Notes: generated by a model from the sequence alone, not told the origin. A stretch of 13,682 bases of DNA from Caldisericaceae bacterium (GCA_021160885.1 JAGHBR010000073.1:1-13682), one strand, 5' to 3'. Positions 1 to 6,692 are shown, counted from the stretch's first letter. Program-made: numbers and translations.

Positions 1-250
1 TCCTTTTAATAAACAATCAATTATTCTGTTTCATTTAAACAATATGGAAAAGGTAACTTTAACTGTGTTTAACATAAGTGGGAAGGAGGTGATTAAGCTT
101 ATTAATCAACAAATGTTAAATGCGGGGGAGCACCGCATAATGTGGGATGGTAAGGACATGAATGGAAAGGAGGTGAGTAGCGGGGTTTATTTATATCATT
201 TGAAAAGTGGCCAATTTTCACAAATTAAAAAGATGTTATTAATAAGGTAA
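1..250 (+). CDS. 3' end of a secreted protein with T9SS-type C-terminal sorting domain (partial)
   Basis: The reading frame is open from base 2 at the window edge to the TAA at 248-250, so this is the C-terminus of a larger gene starting upstream. The first visible residues, PFNKQSI, match the end of the (Y)PNPFN motif that opens FlgD-like/T9SS sorting domains. They are followed by the usual strand pattern: LTVFNISGKEV, a Gly-His turn, GKEVSSGVYLYHL, and a terminal KKMLLIR. The first ATG at 44 lies inside the domain and has no Shine-Dalgarno site, so it is not a start. The domain is cleaved or used for surface export in the T9SS family; the function of the missing N-terminal part cannot be known here. 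No clear plus-strand terminator is seen after the stop. Confidence 0.8.
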   Translation, partial: PFNKQSIILFHLNNMEKVTLTVFNISGKEVIKLINQQMLNAGEHRIMWDGKDMNGKEVSSGVYLYHLKSGQFSQIKKMLLIR

Positions 251-364
251 AAAGAGGAGAGAAGAAAAATAGTAACTAAAATTTTGATAGTAATTTTGCC
301 CAGCCTGAAGAACAAAATGTTTTAATTTCGAAATTGAAAATAGAGATATTAAATTGGACTAATT

Positions 365-402
365 TCAAAAGAAAAAAAGACTGCCCCGTAGCCGGAGCAG
401 TC
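365..402 (-). terminator. Rho-independent terminator of the alpha/beta-hydrolase gene
   Basis: Bases 379-402 form a hairpin: a 6-bp stem GACTGC/GCAGTC, one C-A mismatch, 3 more GC pairs and a 4-nt loop. Read on the minus strand it is followed directly by a T-run (complement of 372-378) and then more T. It lies about 50 bp past the hydrolase stop codon. On the plus strand the hairpin is followed by A, so it should work only for the minus-strand gene. Confidence 0.8.
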
Positions 403-454
403 AAAAAATAATTTCTTTTTAATGTTTTGCATCTTGTCCGATGTAAAAACAAAT

Positions 455-1717
455 TTAATTAGAAATGGTCTTCCAGGAAGACCTTGAAACCACAGTGGGC
501 CCGGGCAGCTGCATAGACTTGAACAGCTTCGCTTTTTCAACCATCAGCGCAAAACCTTGTAAGAGTTCCTCTTTGTTAAAATTGCAATGTCCGTAACGCA
601 TCACAAACTGGTTGGTGTACATAATGCGTCCGTTTTCCGGAAAAACTTTTTCACGATAAAGACGTTCGTGCCAGGCCGGAACAATAGGGTCGCCAACGGT
701 ATGCATGGTTACAATCGGGCGATTTAAATAGCCAGTAGTATTAAACATTCTTTTCAGATTTTCCAGCGCCTGAGGATCAGCCGTAAAGCGCTTGACATTC
801 TTGTTCAGGTACTGGTCGTCTCCTGAGCCATGGTACATCCGGTCTGAGTTATCGAAGGGATTGCCTCCCACCCGTTCCACTAAATCATTGGTAGCAAACA
901 CATTGTACCACAACAGACCAATAATGGATTTCGGAATAGTAGTTGGATTATCGGGGTCCACCGGTACTCTGGCACAACGGATCAATTCCTGTGTTCTTTG
1001 CGGATAATCCTGCAGTGCTTGCAAAATTTTGGGCACGTACTTAGTCTCCCAGTTTTGCATTACCTCATCCGGAATATGGATCGGGCTGCCGGGTAAAATT
1101 CCAGGAAAGAAATAATCGAATAAAACACGCAGGTCGCCAACGTAATTAACCTGTTTTGGCATGTCGCCTACCGGGCCGCAAAGAGCCAGACCTCCATCAT
1201 AAAGTTTCTTCATTTCCAATGATTTGGCTGTAATCAGTCCACCTTCCGACACCCCTACAAGGTAAACAAATTCTGGTTCTGGCAATAACTCCTCAAACTT
1301 AAATTCCAGTTCAACCAGGTCGATTATCGCCTTCTGCACGGCAAAACCGTTTTCCCGATAACTGGTTGTAGCAAAAGCGTAGCCCATGTCTGTAACAAGA
1401 TCGGGAACATAAGTTCCATCGTTCAGTTTTAAATGCGATTCAGGAATTTGTACCGGTTCGGTTGGTGCCACATAACCATGAGCGTAAAGGACTAATTCGC
1501 CATTCCATTCAGCCGGCAGCCAGATTTTAAATAGCGCGCCGGTCACAAGTGTTCCTTCATAAACAGTGTAATTTTCAAGATTTTGAACGGTCATTGCGTG
1601 GTTAGCATTGACCGATAAAACATCCTTGTTTTCAAATGGTAGATTCTTAGAGCAGGAAATGAGCAAAAACAAAGAAAAGGAAACGACCAGGATTAAAAAT
1701 GATCTCTGCACCCTCAT
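455..1717 (-). CDS. Predicted lipoprotein, alpha/beta-hydrolase fold (serine esterase/peptidase-like)
   Basis: A 420-residue protein. Residues 1-22 form a lipoprotein signal peptide with a hydrophobic core and the lipobox LLIS-C; Cys22 would be lipidated, and Ser23 at +2 is compatible with outer-membrane sorting. Seen motifs of the alpha/beta-hydrolase fold are the oxyanion-type HG at 80-81, the nucleophile elbow G-V-S-E-G with Ser157, a probable acid Asp343 (VGDPIVP) and His377 (YGHCNF). The family covers esterases, lipases and peptidases, and the substrate is not evident. The start at 1717 is preferred over the ATG at 1732, because the minus-strand GGGGAGG (1730-1724) lies 6 nt before the 1717 ATG and the upstream ATG has no Shine-Dalgarno site. 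The gene is monocistronic, with its own terminator, and oriented away from the glucanase operon. A link to that operon (for example as a carbohydrate esterase) is possible but unsupported. Confidence 0.8.
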   Translation of the reverse strand: MRVQRSFLILVVSFSLFLLISCSKNLPFENKDVLSVNANHAMTVQNLENYTVYEGTLVTGALFKIWLPAEWNGELVLYAHGYVAPTEPVQIPESHLKLNDGTYVPDLVTDMGYAFATTSYRENGFAVQKAIIDLVELEFKFEELLPEPEFVYLVGVSEGGLITAKSLEMKKLYDGGLALCGPVGDMPKQVNYVGDLRVLFDYFFPGILPGSPIHIPDEVMQNWETKYVPKILQALQDYPQRTQELIRCARVPVDPDNPTTIPKSIIGLLWYNVFATNDLVERVGGNPFDNSDRMYHGSGDDQYLNKNVKRFTADPQALENLKRMFNTTGYLNRPIVTMHTVGDPIVPAWHERLYREKVFPENGRIMYTNQFVMRYGHCNFNKEELLQGFALMVEKAKLFKSMQLPGPTVVSRSSWKTISN

Positions 1718-1723
1718 AGCCAG

Positions 1724-1730
1724 CCTCCCC
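1724..1730 (-). promoter_or_regulatory. Shine-Dalgarno site deciding the hydrolase start
   Basis: GGGGAGG on the minus strand, 6 nt before the ATG at 1717. It overlaps the G of the upstream in-frame ATG at 1732, so that ATG cannot be served by it. This favours the shorter signal peptide beginning MRVQRS. Confidence 0.7.
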
Positions 1731-1887
1731 ATAATTTTGGATTAAAAGTTTAATAAGTTCGTTTTAAATTTAATACATAAATTTTTTAAATAACAATTTT
1801 TTGATTAATGGCCATGGCCACGTTCGCTCTAAATGATTTAAAGGATGGTTTAAGGTTATTAAATTTGATTGTAAAAAGGATTGGACA

Positions 1888-1912
1888 AATTAGGAACTGG
1901 GAATTAGGAACT
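1888..1912. repeat. Short tandem direct repeat AATTAGGAACT x2
   Basis: The 11-bp sequence AATTAGGAACT occurs at 1888-1898 and again at 1902-1912, separated by GGG. It lies just upstream of the hairpin array. No function is apparent. Confidence 0.7.
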
Positions 1913-1938
1913 TATATAAAAGTATGTTCAGAGAGCAA

Positions 1939-1957
1939 TTGTAAATCCTATTTACAA
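1939..1957. repeat. Perfect hairpin, 8-bp stem, 3-nt loop
   Basis: TTGTAAAT, loop CCT, ATTTACAA: a perfect 8-bp inverted repeat. It has the same architecture (stem of 7-9 bp, 3-nt loop) as the hairpins of the repeat array that follows, though its sequence is unrelated. Confidence 0.7.
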
Positions 1958-1984
1958 AACGAGTGCAAAAAGTGTAACACAGTT

Positions 1985-2064
1985 CTCTGAGCGGTTACGA
2001 GCACCAGCGAGCTCAAAAATCCCGCTTGCGCAGGATTAACGACTCGGAGAGTCGTGCTACATTT
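1985..2064. repeat. Intergenic repeat unit, copy 1
   Basis: The unit starts with CTCTGAGCGGTT, passes AGCGAGCTC and a CAAAAATCCC segment, and ends with the perfect hairpin ACGACTC-GGA-GAGTCGT at 2039-2055 followed by GCTACATTTT. The part from about 2007 to 2064 matches copy 4 (2535-2591) over about 57 bp with only scattered differences. Copies 1, 2 and 3 follow each other with a period of about 95 bp. Confidence 0.75.
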
Positions 2065-2155
2065 TGTACGACCGCTTTCCAAGCGGTCGCTACGCCAGCG
2101 AGTTCAGATTAACCTTTTTTGCTTAGGACTTAACGACTCTGGAAAGTCATGTTGC
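2065..2155. repeat. Intergenic repeat unit, copy 2
   Basis: This copy has the full first hairpin CGACCGCTT-TCC-AAGCGGTCG (2069-2089), then GCTACGCCAGCGAG. It ends with a decayed version of the second hairpin (ACGACT...AAGTCAT, 2133-2150) that runs into the perfect palindrome CATGTTGCAACATG at 2148-2161. Bases 2065-2099 are identical over 35 bp to 2500-2534 in copy 4. Confidence 0.8.
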
Positions 2156-2164
2156 AACATGTAT

Positions 2165-2268
2165 CACAGCTCTCTGAGCGGTTGCCAGCGTAGCGAGCTC
2201 AAATTAGTCTGGTTTTGCATAGCTTAAACGACTCACAGAGTCGTGATAAATTTTGAGGGAGAGCTGTG
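2165..2268. repeat. Inverted-repeat-bounded segment (possible MITE or large stem-loop)
   Basis: CACAGCTCTC at 2165-2174 is the exact reverse complement of GAGAGCTGTG at 2259-2268, and the pair encloses copy 3 of the array (104 bp in all). This could be the terminal inverted repeats of a small non-autonomous element, or the base of a large RNA stem. No transposase gene is in the window, and target-site duplications are not clear. Confidence 0.45.
2172..2255. repeat. Intergenic repeat unit, copy 3
   Basis: The unit starts CTCTGAGCGGTTG like copy 1, has AGCGTAGCGAGCTC, and carries the perfect hairpin ACGACTC-ACA-GAGTCGT at 2228-2244. The loop differs from copies 1 (GGA) and 4 (AGA) while the stem is unchanged, which points to conservation of pairing rather than of loop sequence. 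Confidence 0.75.
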
Positions 2269-2276
2269 TATTTCGG

Positions 2277-2305
2277 ATTTCGAAATTCGAGCTTTGAATT
2301 TTTAA
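2277..2305. repeat. AATTCGAG tail repeat, first copy
   Basis: ATTTCGAAATTCGAGC followed by TTTGAATTTTTAA. It occurs again at 2604-2632 with only a few differences. Each copy follows a copy of the hairpin unit (copies 3 and 4), so the tail appears to belong to the repeated block. Confidence 0.7.
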
Positions 2306-2364
2306 TCTTTAGGATGTGGCAAATTGGCCCAGTCATGGATTGGTTAAAACCCATCCTTCTAACG

Positions 2365-2389
2365 CCCTTCCTTTTACCAAAGGGAAGGG
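2365..2389. repeat. CCCTTCC hairpin 1
   Basis: CCCTTCC (2365-2371) pairs with GGAAGGG (2383-2389), and TTTT/AAAG extends the stem to about 11 bp with an ACC loop. With the next hairpin it forms a CCCTTCC/GGAAGGG-rich block between repeat copies 3 and 4. Confidence 0.65.
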
Positions 2390-2440
2390 AGAACCGAATT
2401 TTTGGTTTAATGGAATTGGCTTTAAAACATGGCAACATTT

Positions 2441-2464
2441 CCCTTCCCTGCTGGCAGGGAAGGG
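2441..2464. repeat. CCCTTCCCTG hairpin 2
   Basis: A perfect 10-bp stem CCCTTCCCTG/CAGGGAAGGG with loop CTGG. It is followed by a G-run and a GC-rich GGCTGAGGCGAAGCC stretch (about 2466-2480), much richer in GC than the surroundings. It shares CCCTTCC with hairpin 1, and the two may be the arms of one mobile or REP-like element. Confidence 0.65.
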
Positions 2465-2499
2465 GGGCTGAGGCGAAGCCGAGGTCGGGATGTGTCGAA

Positions 2500-2591
2500 T
2501 GTACGACCGCTTTCCAAGCGGTCGCTACGCCAGCAAGCCCAAAAATCCCACTTGTGCGGTATTGACGACTCAGAGAGTCGTGTTACATTTT
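2500..2591. repeat. Intergenic repeat unit, copy 4
   Basis: This is the most complete copy. It has first hairpin CGACCGCTT-TCC-AAGCGGTCG (2504-2524), GCTACGCCAGC, CAAAAATCCCAC, then second hairpin ACGACTC-AGA-GAGTCGT (2565-2581) and GTTACATTTT. It combines the first half of copy 2 (35 identical bases) with the second half of copy 1, which supports one ancestral unit. It is separated from copies 1-3 by about 245 bp carrying the CCCTTCC hairpins. Confidence 0.8.
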
Positions 2592-2603
2592 TGGAGATTT
2601 CGT

Positions 2604-2632
2604 ATTTCGAAATTCGAGCCTCGAATTTTTAA
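2604..2632. repeat. AATTCGAG tail repeat, second copy
   Basis: Repeats 2277-2305 at an offset of 327 bp. In this copy AAATTCGAG-C-CTCGAATTT (2610-2628) is a perfect palindrome around one base; in the first copy one arm is degenerate. Confidence 0.7.
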
Positions 2633-2783
2633 AAGTATATTTGGGGATTATCATTTCAATAATCGACGCTTATCGAAAAAATAATAAAAAGCTAAGAATC
2701 GGACACAAAAAGATTGATTTTTCACATTTTTTTTCTTGGCATTAAAATTGTAAAAATAAATTAATTGATACTTTGTTTAAAAT

Positions 2784-2788
2784 AGGAG
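2784..2788 (+). promoter_or_regulatory. Shine-Dalgarno site deciding the GH5 start
   Basis: AGGAG 5 nt before the GTG at 2794. The longest possible frame would start at a TTG (2773), but no Shine-Dalgarno site precedes that codon. Confidence 0.65.
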
Positions 2789-2793
2789 TGACA

Positions 2794-4803
2794 GTGTTAA
2801 GTTTTCACCGCATCCCAAAATTTCTAACTGTATTGTTCTTGCTCGCTCTTCTTTTTTTATTCAATCAACAAGCCAATGCTTATATCAAATGTAAAAGCGG
2901 AAAATTTATTAATGACCAAGGAAACGAGGTATTATTTAAGGGGATTGGGCTTGGTGGCTGGTTAGTGCCTGAAGGCTATATGTTGCACACACCCGGATTT
3001 GGTTCTCCTTCATCGATCAATGCGCAAATTGTAGATGTGATTGGCGAAAGCAAAGCAAAAAATTTCTGGCAGAAATACCGTCAAAATTACGTCAATCGAA
3101 AAGACATCGAAATTATTGCTTCCTGGGGCTTTAACTCTATTCGTCTTCCTTTTAATTATCGATTGATTTCTCCAGAGGATCAACCAGGCGTTTATCTGGA
3201 AGAAGGTTTTGCAGTTATTGATTCACTCATTGAATGGTGTCGTGATAATCGAATGTATGTGATTCTTGATATGCATTGCGCTCCGGGTGGGCAAAACGCC
3301 GGTAACATCAGCGACAGCGATGGGATTGAGGCGCGTTTGTGGACTGAACCTGCCAATCAGGATCGAACGGTAGAAATATGGCAACGTATCGCAGCACGTT
3401 ATCGTAATGATACGACGGTTGTGGGTTATGATTTATTGAATGAACCGGTGTTACCCAACGGGCATTCGGCTACCGAGTTGCGTAGCCTTTACATGCGCAT
3501 TACCACGGCCATTCGTCAGGTGGATAAAAATCATATCGTTTTTATTGAAGGTAACTGGTATGGTACTGATTTTACTTCGTTAACCCCTCCCTGGGATACC
3601 AACCTGTCTTACAGCTTCCACAAGTATTGGAGTGAAACCGGGGTCAACACCATTCAAAGTTATTTAAACATGAGAAAAACTTACGGCACACCTTTGTGGA
3701 TGGGCGAAAGCGGTGAAAACTCCAATCATTGGTTTGCCAGTACGGTTAAGATGCTTGAGGAGAATGACGTAAGCTGGTGCTGGTGGACACACAAAAAGTT
3801 CGAAACCATTACCAGCCCATATTCAGCTAAATTGCCCGATGGTTTCCAGACTCTGGTTGATTACTGGAATGGCACAGGAGCAAAACCCAGCGAAACATAT
3901 GCTGAAGCGGTTCTGTTACAATTTGCTGATAACTTGAAATATGAAAAATGTGATTTCCGACCAGATGTGCTGCAGGCTTTGCTGAATCCGGAATTTCTCA
4001 CCAACAATACGCCGTATAAAAACTTGGAAATCCCTGGTAAAATTAATTGCGTTGATTTTGATTTTGGTGGAAATGAAGTGGCCTATTACGACACAGAATA
4101 TGAACGTACACGCTGGGATGTCTACAATCCATGGAATACCGGGCGCCAATACCGAAATGATGGTGTTGATATTGAAGAGAGTAAAGATAAGGACGGCGCA
4201 AAATACAGTGTGGGCTGGATTGACGCTGGAGAATGGCTTAAATTCACGGTTAATGTGAATAATTCTGCTGTTTATGATGTGGTTGTGCGTTTTGCCAGTG
4301 CTCAGGATGGCGGGCAGTTACAGTTATTTATTGATGATCAACCCGTTTCAGATATTATCACTCTGGATAAAACAGGTGGCTGGTATAATTGGGACACCAT
4401 TACGATTAAAGATGTGACCATCCAGGGAGGCACCCGCGAACTAATGCTAAAATTTTTAAATGGCGGATTTAACATTAATCAATTAGAATTCATTAAGGTG
4501 ACTGATCTGGAAGAACAGGGGCAGCTGCCGGTTAAATTTGAACTTGGACAGAACTATCCCAACCCTTTCAACCATTCAACCAAAATTCCATTCTATGTGG
4601 AACAACCGGCACAGGTACAATTGGATATTTACAACACAAATGGACAACGTGTTTATTCCGAAGCAAAAAAAACTGTGGGAGAGGACTACTTTACCTGGCA
4701 GGCGGGAAACCTAAATCAGAATTCCATAAGTTCAGCAATTTACATTTATTCTTTAACGGTTCGAGGCAAAAGTGATTCGAAAAAAATGGTGTTCCTGAAA
4801 TGA
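2794..4803 (+). CDS. Secreted GH5 glycoside hydrolase with CBM6 and T9SS sorting domain
   Basis: A 669-residue protein from a GTG start. Residues 1-29 form a signal peptide ending ANA. The GH5 (beta/alpha)8 domain spans about 30-385: KGIGLGGW near the N-terminus, Arg117 in SIRLPF, His161 in DMHCAPGG, acid/base Glu217 in LLNEP, His276 in SFHKYW, nucleophile Glu305 in WMGESGE and Trp331. Residues about 418-568 resemble CBM6 (a YYDTEYERTR start, DGVDIEES, VGWIDAGEWLKFTV, and a closing NINQLEFIKV). Residues 583-669 are a sorting domain (NYPNPFNHST ... KKMVFLK). GH5 enzymes are retaining endo- or exo-beta-glycosidases; CBM6 often binds beta-1,3- or mixed-linkage glucan or xylan. The exact subfamily is not assigned; the DMHCAPGG segment recalls exo-beta-1,3-glucanase-like GH5 members. 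It is the first gene of the operon, and its stop overlaps the next start by 4 bp. Confidence 0.88.
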   Translation: MLSFHRIPKFLTVLFLLALLFLFNQQANAYIKCKSGKFINDQGNEVLFKGIGLGGWLVPEGYMLHTPGFGSPSSINAQIVDVIGESKAKNFWQKYRQNYVNRKDIEIIASWGFNSIRLPFNYRLISPEDQPGVYLEEGFAVIDSLIEWCRDNRMYVILDMHCAPGGQNAGNISDSDGIEARLWTEPANQDRTVEIWQRIAARYRNDTTVVGYDLLNEPVLPNGHSATELRSLYMRITTAIRQVDKNHIVFIEGNWYGTDFTSLTPPWDTNLSYSFHKYWSETGVNTIQSYLNMRKTYGTPLWMGESGENSNHWFASTVKMLEENDVSWCWWTHKKFETITSPYSAKLPDGFQTLVDYWNGTGAKPSETYAEAVLLQFADNLKYEKCDFRPDVLQALLNPEFLTNNTPYKNLEIPGKINCVDFDFGGNEVAYYDTEYERTRWDVYNPWNTGRQYRNDGVDIEESKDKDGAKYSVGWIDAGEWLKFTVNVNNSAVYDVVVRFASAQDGGQLQLFIDDQPVSDIITLDKTGGWYNWDTITIKDVTIQGGTRELMLKFLNGGFNINQLEFIKVTDLEEQGQLPVKFELGQNYPNPFNHSTKIPFYVEQPAQVQLDIYNTNGQRVYSEAKKTVGEDYFTWQAGNLNQNSISSAIYIYSLTVRGKSDSKKMVFLK

Positions 4804-6620
4804 ATAAAATTTTTAGCTTGAAATTTTATAGCTGGTTTTTGGGTGTGGTAATTTTAATCTTGGGTTTTAGCTCATTGATGGCAAAAAACTACAAAGGCGC
4901 CGAATACCGCACTATTGATTCTTATTTGTACGGCCGTTTTGAAGTAAGATACAAACCTCCGGCAGGTTCGGGCGCTCTGGCTTCGTTTTTTACCTATCAT
5001 GATTTTGAATCTTCTTCAGAATGGAATGAGATCGATATCGAGGTACTGGGGCGTTACGATCATGTTGTACAAACCACAAGCATTGGCCCATATCAAAAAA
5101 TTCGTCCCAGCCATCAATGGGTGAATTTTAATCCCCATGATGATTTTCATGTTTACGCTTTTGAATGGACACCTGACTACATTGCCTGGTTTATTGACGG
5201 CGAGGAAGTCCATCGTCAGCAGGGGGATTTTATTAGTGATTTCCAATTTCCGCAAAAAATCATGATGAATATCTGGAATCAGGAATATGCCCACTGGTCA
5301 GGTCCCTGGTTTGATGAAAATCTGCCCTTAAAGGCTTACTACGATTATGTCAGCTACGCATCCTATACTCCTGATTCCGGTAATTGCGGCACTAACAACA
5401 ATTTTACATTGCAATGGAAAGATGAATTCGACGAATGGGATCAAAGTCGTTGGGAGAAAGCGACGCATACGTTTCCGGGCAATCTGTGCGATTTTGTACC
5501 GGAAAATGTAATTTTTGAAGATGGCTACATGATTTTGTGTTTAACCGATGAAGAGCATGTGGGGGGGCAGGATGTGCAACCACCAACCATGCTTTGGGTC
5601 TGGGCCATTGAAAATGAAGTCTTTGCCCAGTTTAATGAATACCTGGATTCCCTGTCAGCAACCAACATTGCCAATTTTACCATTCCCGGCAGCCAGATCA
5701 TAAAAGTAGAACTGATCGATAAACGGACGGTGAAATTAACTACGAATGGTCTGGAGAAAGACCGCAGCTACAACCTGGTCTGTCTAAATGTAAAAGATTT
5801 AAACCAGCCACCGAATGTGCAAAGAGGACAGGTAAAATCATTCCAGTCTGTTTCCAATTTGTCCTTACCGGTAAGGATCAATGTTGGCGGAGACAGCTTG
5901 GGTAGCTTTTTAGCCGATCAGGAGTGGCAACCCAATCGATTGTACGGTTTTGAAGATGGCTATATTGATGAATGGGAACAACATCCTGAAATAGCCAATA
6001 CGAAGATGGATTCGCTTTTTTGGACAGCCCGTCGCGAATTAGTGAACTACCGTGTGCGTTTGTCTGACGGGCTTTACCGTGTTAAATTATGGTTGGCGGA
6101 AAATAAATTTCAACAAGCGGGGGAACGGGTGTTCGATGTGCTTGTAAATGGTCGAACCGTGGCCGCCAATCTCGATCTTTTTAAATGGTTTGGTTTCCGG
6201 ACAGCAGGTGAAATAACTGCCGATTCGGTGCTTGTCACAGACGGATTGCTTACCCTGCACTTCACGGCCCGTGTTGGTCAAACGGTTTTAAATGCCATCG
6301 AAATTGAAGCAACCTCGACCAATCTGTTTAAAACTAATAAAATGCAGAAAATTGAAACTCCGCTGCTGATTAACAATTTCCCCAATCCATTTAATACGAC
6401 CACGCAAATTCAGCTAATGCTTAAACAATCAGGCAAGGTTACGTTGGAAATTTTCGATGTGACAGGTGAAAAACTCTGGCAAATGCAATTTTCTCATCTT
6501 TCGGCCGGATTGCATCGATTTAGCTGGAATGCCAGCACACAGGCTTCTGGACTCTATTTTCTCAAAACGACTTTGGATAATTCATTTCATACAACCAATA
6601 AATTACTTTTAATTAAATGA
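4800..6620 (+). CDS. Secreted GH16 beta-glucanase, circularly permuted (Fibrobacter-type), with Ig-like, malectin-like and T9SS domains
   Basis: 606 residues. Residues 1-28 form a signal peptide. GH16 residues about 30-250 are in permuted order. First comes the catalytic half: YKGAEYRT, LYGRFEVR, then EWNEIDIEVLG with nucleophile Glu77, Asp79 and acid/base Glu81, FHVYAFEWTPDYIAWFIDG, and KIMMNIWN...WSGPW. After a short linker (PDSGNCGTNN) comes the half that opens ordinary lichenases: FTLQWKDEFD, RWEK, LCDFVPENVIFEDGYMIL. This order and the motif spacing match the Fibrobacter succinogenes 1,3-1,4-beta-glucanase, so mixed-linkage glucan is the likely substrate (inference). Residues about 262-350 resemble an SbsA-like bacterial Ig domain, 356-503 a malectin/CBM57-like domain (RINVGG ... 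NAIEIEA), and 517-606 the sorting domain (NFPNPFNTTT ... KLLLIK). The ATG overlaps the GH5 TGA (ATGA) and has no strong Shine-Dalgarno site, so translation is probably coupled. Confidence 0.9.
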   Translation: MNKIFSLKFYSWFLGVVILILGFSSLMAKNYKGAEYRTIDSYLYGRFEVRYKPPAGSGALASFFTYHDFESSSEWNEIDIEVLGRYDHVVQTTSIGPYQKIRPSHQWVNFNPHDDFHVYAFEWTPDYIAWFIDGEEVHRQQGDFISDFQFPQKIMMNIWNQEYAHWSGPWFDENLPLKAYYDYVSYASYTPDSGNCGTNNNFTLQWKDEFDEWDQSRWEKATHTFPGNLCDFVPENVIFEDGYMILCLTDEEHVGGQDVQPPTMLWVWAIENEVFAQFNEYLDSLSATNIANFTIPGSQIIKVELIDKRTVKLTTNGLEKDRSYNLVCLNVKDLNQPPNVQRGQVKSFQSVSNLSLPVRINVGGDSLGSFLADQEWQPNRLYGFEDGYIDEWEQHPEIANTKMDSLFWTARRELVNYRVRLSDGLYRVKLWLAENKFQQAGERVFDVLVNGRTVAANLDLFKWFGFRTAGEITADSVLVTDGLLTLHFTARVGQTVLNAIEIEATSTNLFKTNKMQKIETPLLINNFPNPFNTTTQIQLMLKQSGKVTLEIFDVTGEKLWQMQFSHLSAGLHRFSWNASTQASGLYFLKTTLDNSFHTTNKLLLIK

Positions 6621-6623
6621 TAG

Positions 6624-6637
6624 AAAGGAGGGGATCA
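6624..6637 (+). promoter_or_regulatory. Orphan extended Shine-Dalgarno-like site
   Basis: AAAGGAGGGGATCA differs at two of 14 bases from the complement of the canonical 16S rRNA 3' end (AAAGGAGGTGATCC), yet no normal start codon follows at working distance. The only candidate is a TTG at 6643 followed directly by TAA. The true start of the next gene has its own site 60-70 bp downstream. It could be a standby site or a chance match. Confidence 0.4.
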
Positions 6638-6692
6638 CAAAGTTGTAATTAAAATTGAAAGAGCGTTTTATGAAGTCAACACTAACCAACAA

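Larger units (their letters stand above)
1718..2793. other. 1.1-kb intergenic region rich in hairpin repeats, no convincing gene
   Basis: This stretch separates the minus-strand hydrolase from the plus-strand glucanase operon, so promoters for both should lie here. From 1733 to about 1880 it is AT-rich with no clear structure. From 1888 to 2632 it is filled with short direct and inverted repeats, listed separately. From 2633 to 2793 it is AT-rich again. A weak promoter for the operon may be TTGGCA at 2736-2741 with an ATTAAT-like -10 18 bp later (2760-2765), but the match is poor. Open frames of 60-100 codons in this region run through the repeats and have no supported start. Confidence 0.75.

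Noticed and set aside
44..250. Complete small gene of 68 codons
   Set aside because: The frame is open upstream to the window edge and encodes the front of the same sorting domain (PFN motif), so it is the end of a longer gene.
1808..1990. Possible 60-residue plus-strand gene
   Set aside because: It starts in AT-rich DNA without a Shine-Dalgarno site, spans the direct repeat and the 1939 hairpin, and ends inside repeat copy 1. The protein has no recognisable pattern.
1985..2591. CRISPR array
   Set aside because: The units are about 95 bp, differ from each other, have no unique spacers of constant size, and there is no cas gene.
2199..2684. Several overlapping open frames on both strands in the repeat region
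   Set aside because: They are openings through GC-rich hairpins. Their translations are the repeat sequence itself and none has a supported start.
2773..2793. TTG start for the GH5 gene
   Set aside because: No Shine-Dalgarno site precedes it, and it would place the AGGAG site inside the gene. The GTG at 2794 has correct spacing.
4800..5550. Assembly error or frameshift as the reason for the swapped GH16 halves
   Set aside because: The whole domain is in one uninterrupted frame with a sensible linker, and the order matches a known natural permutation.
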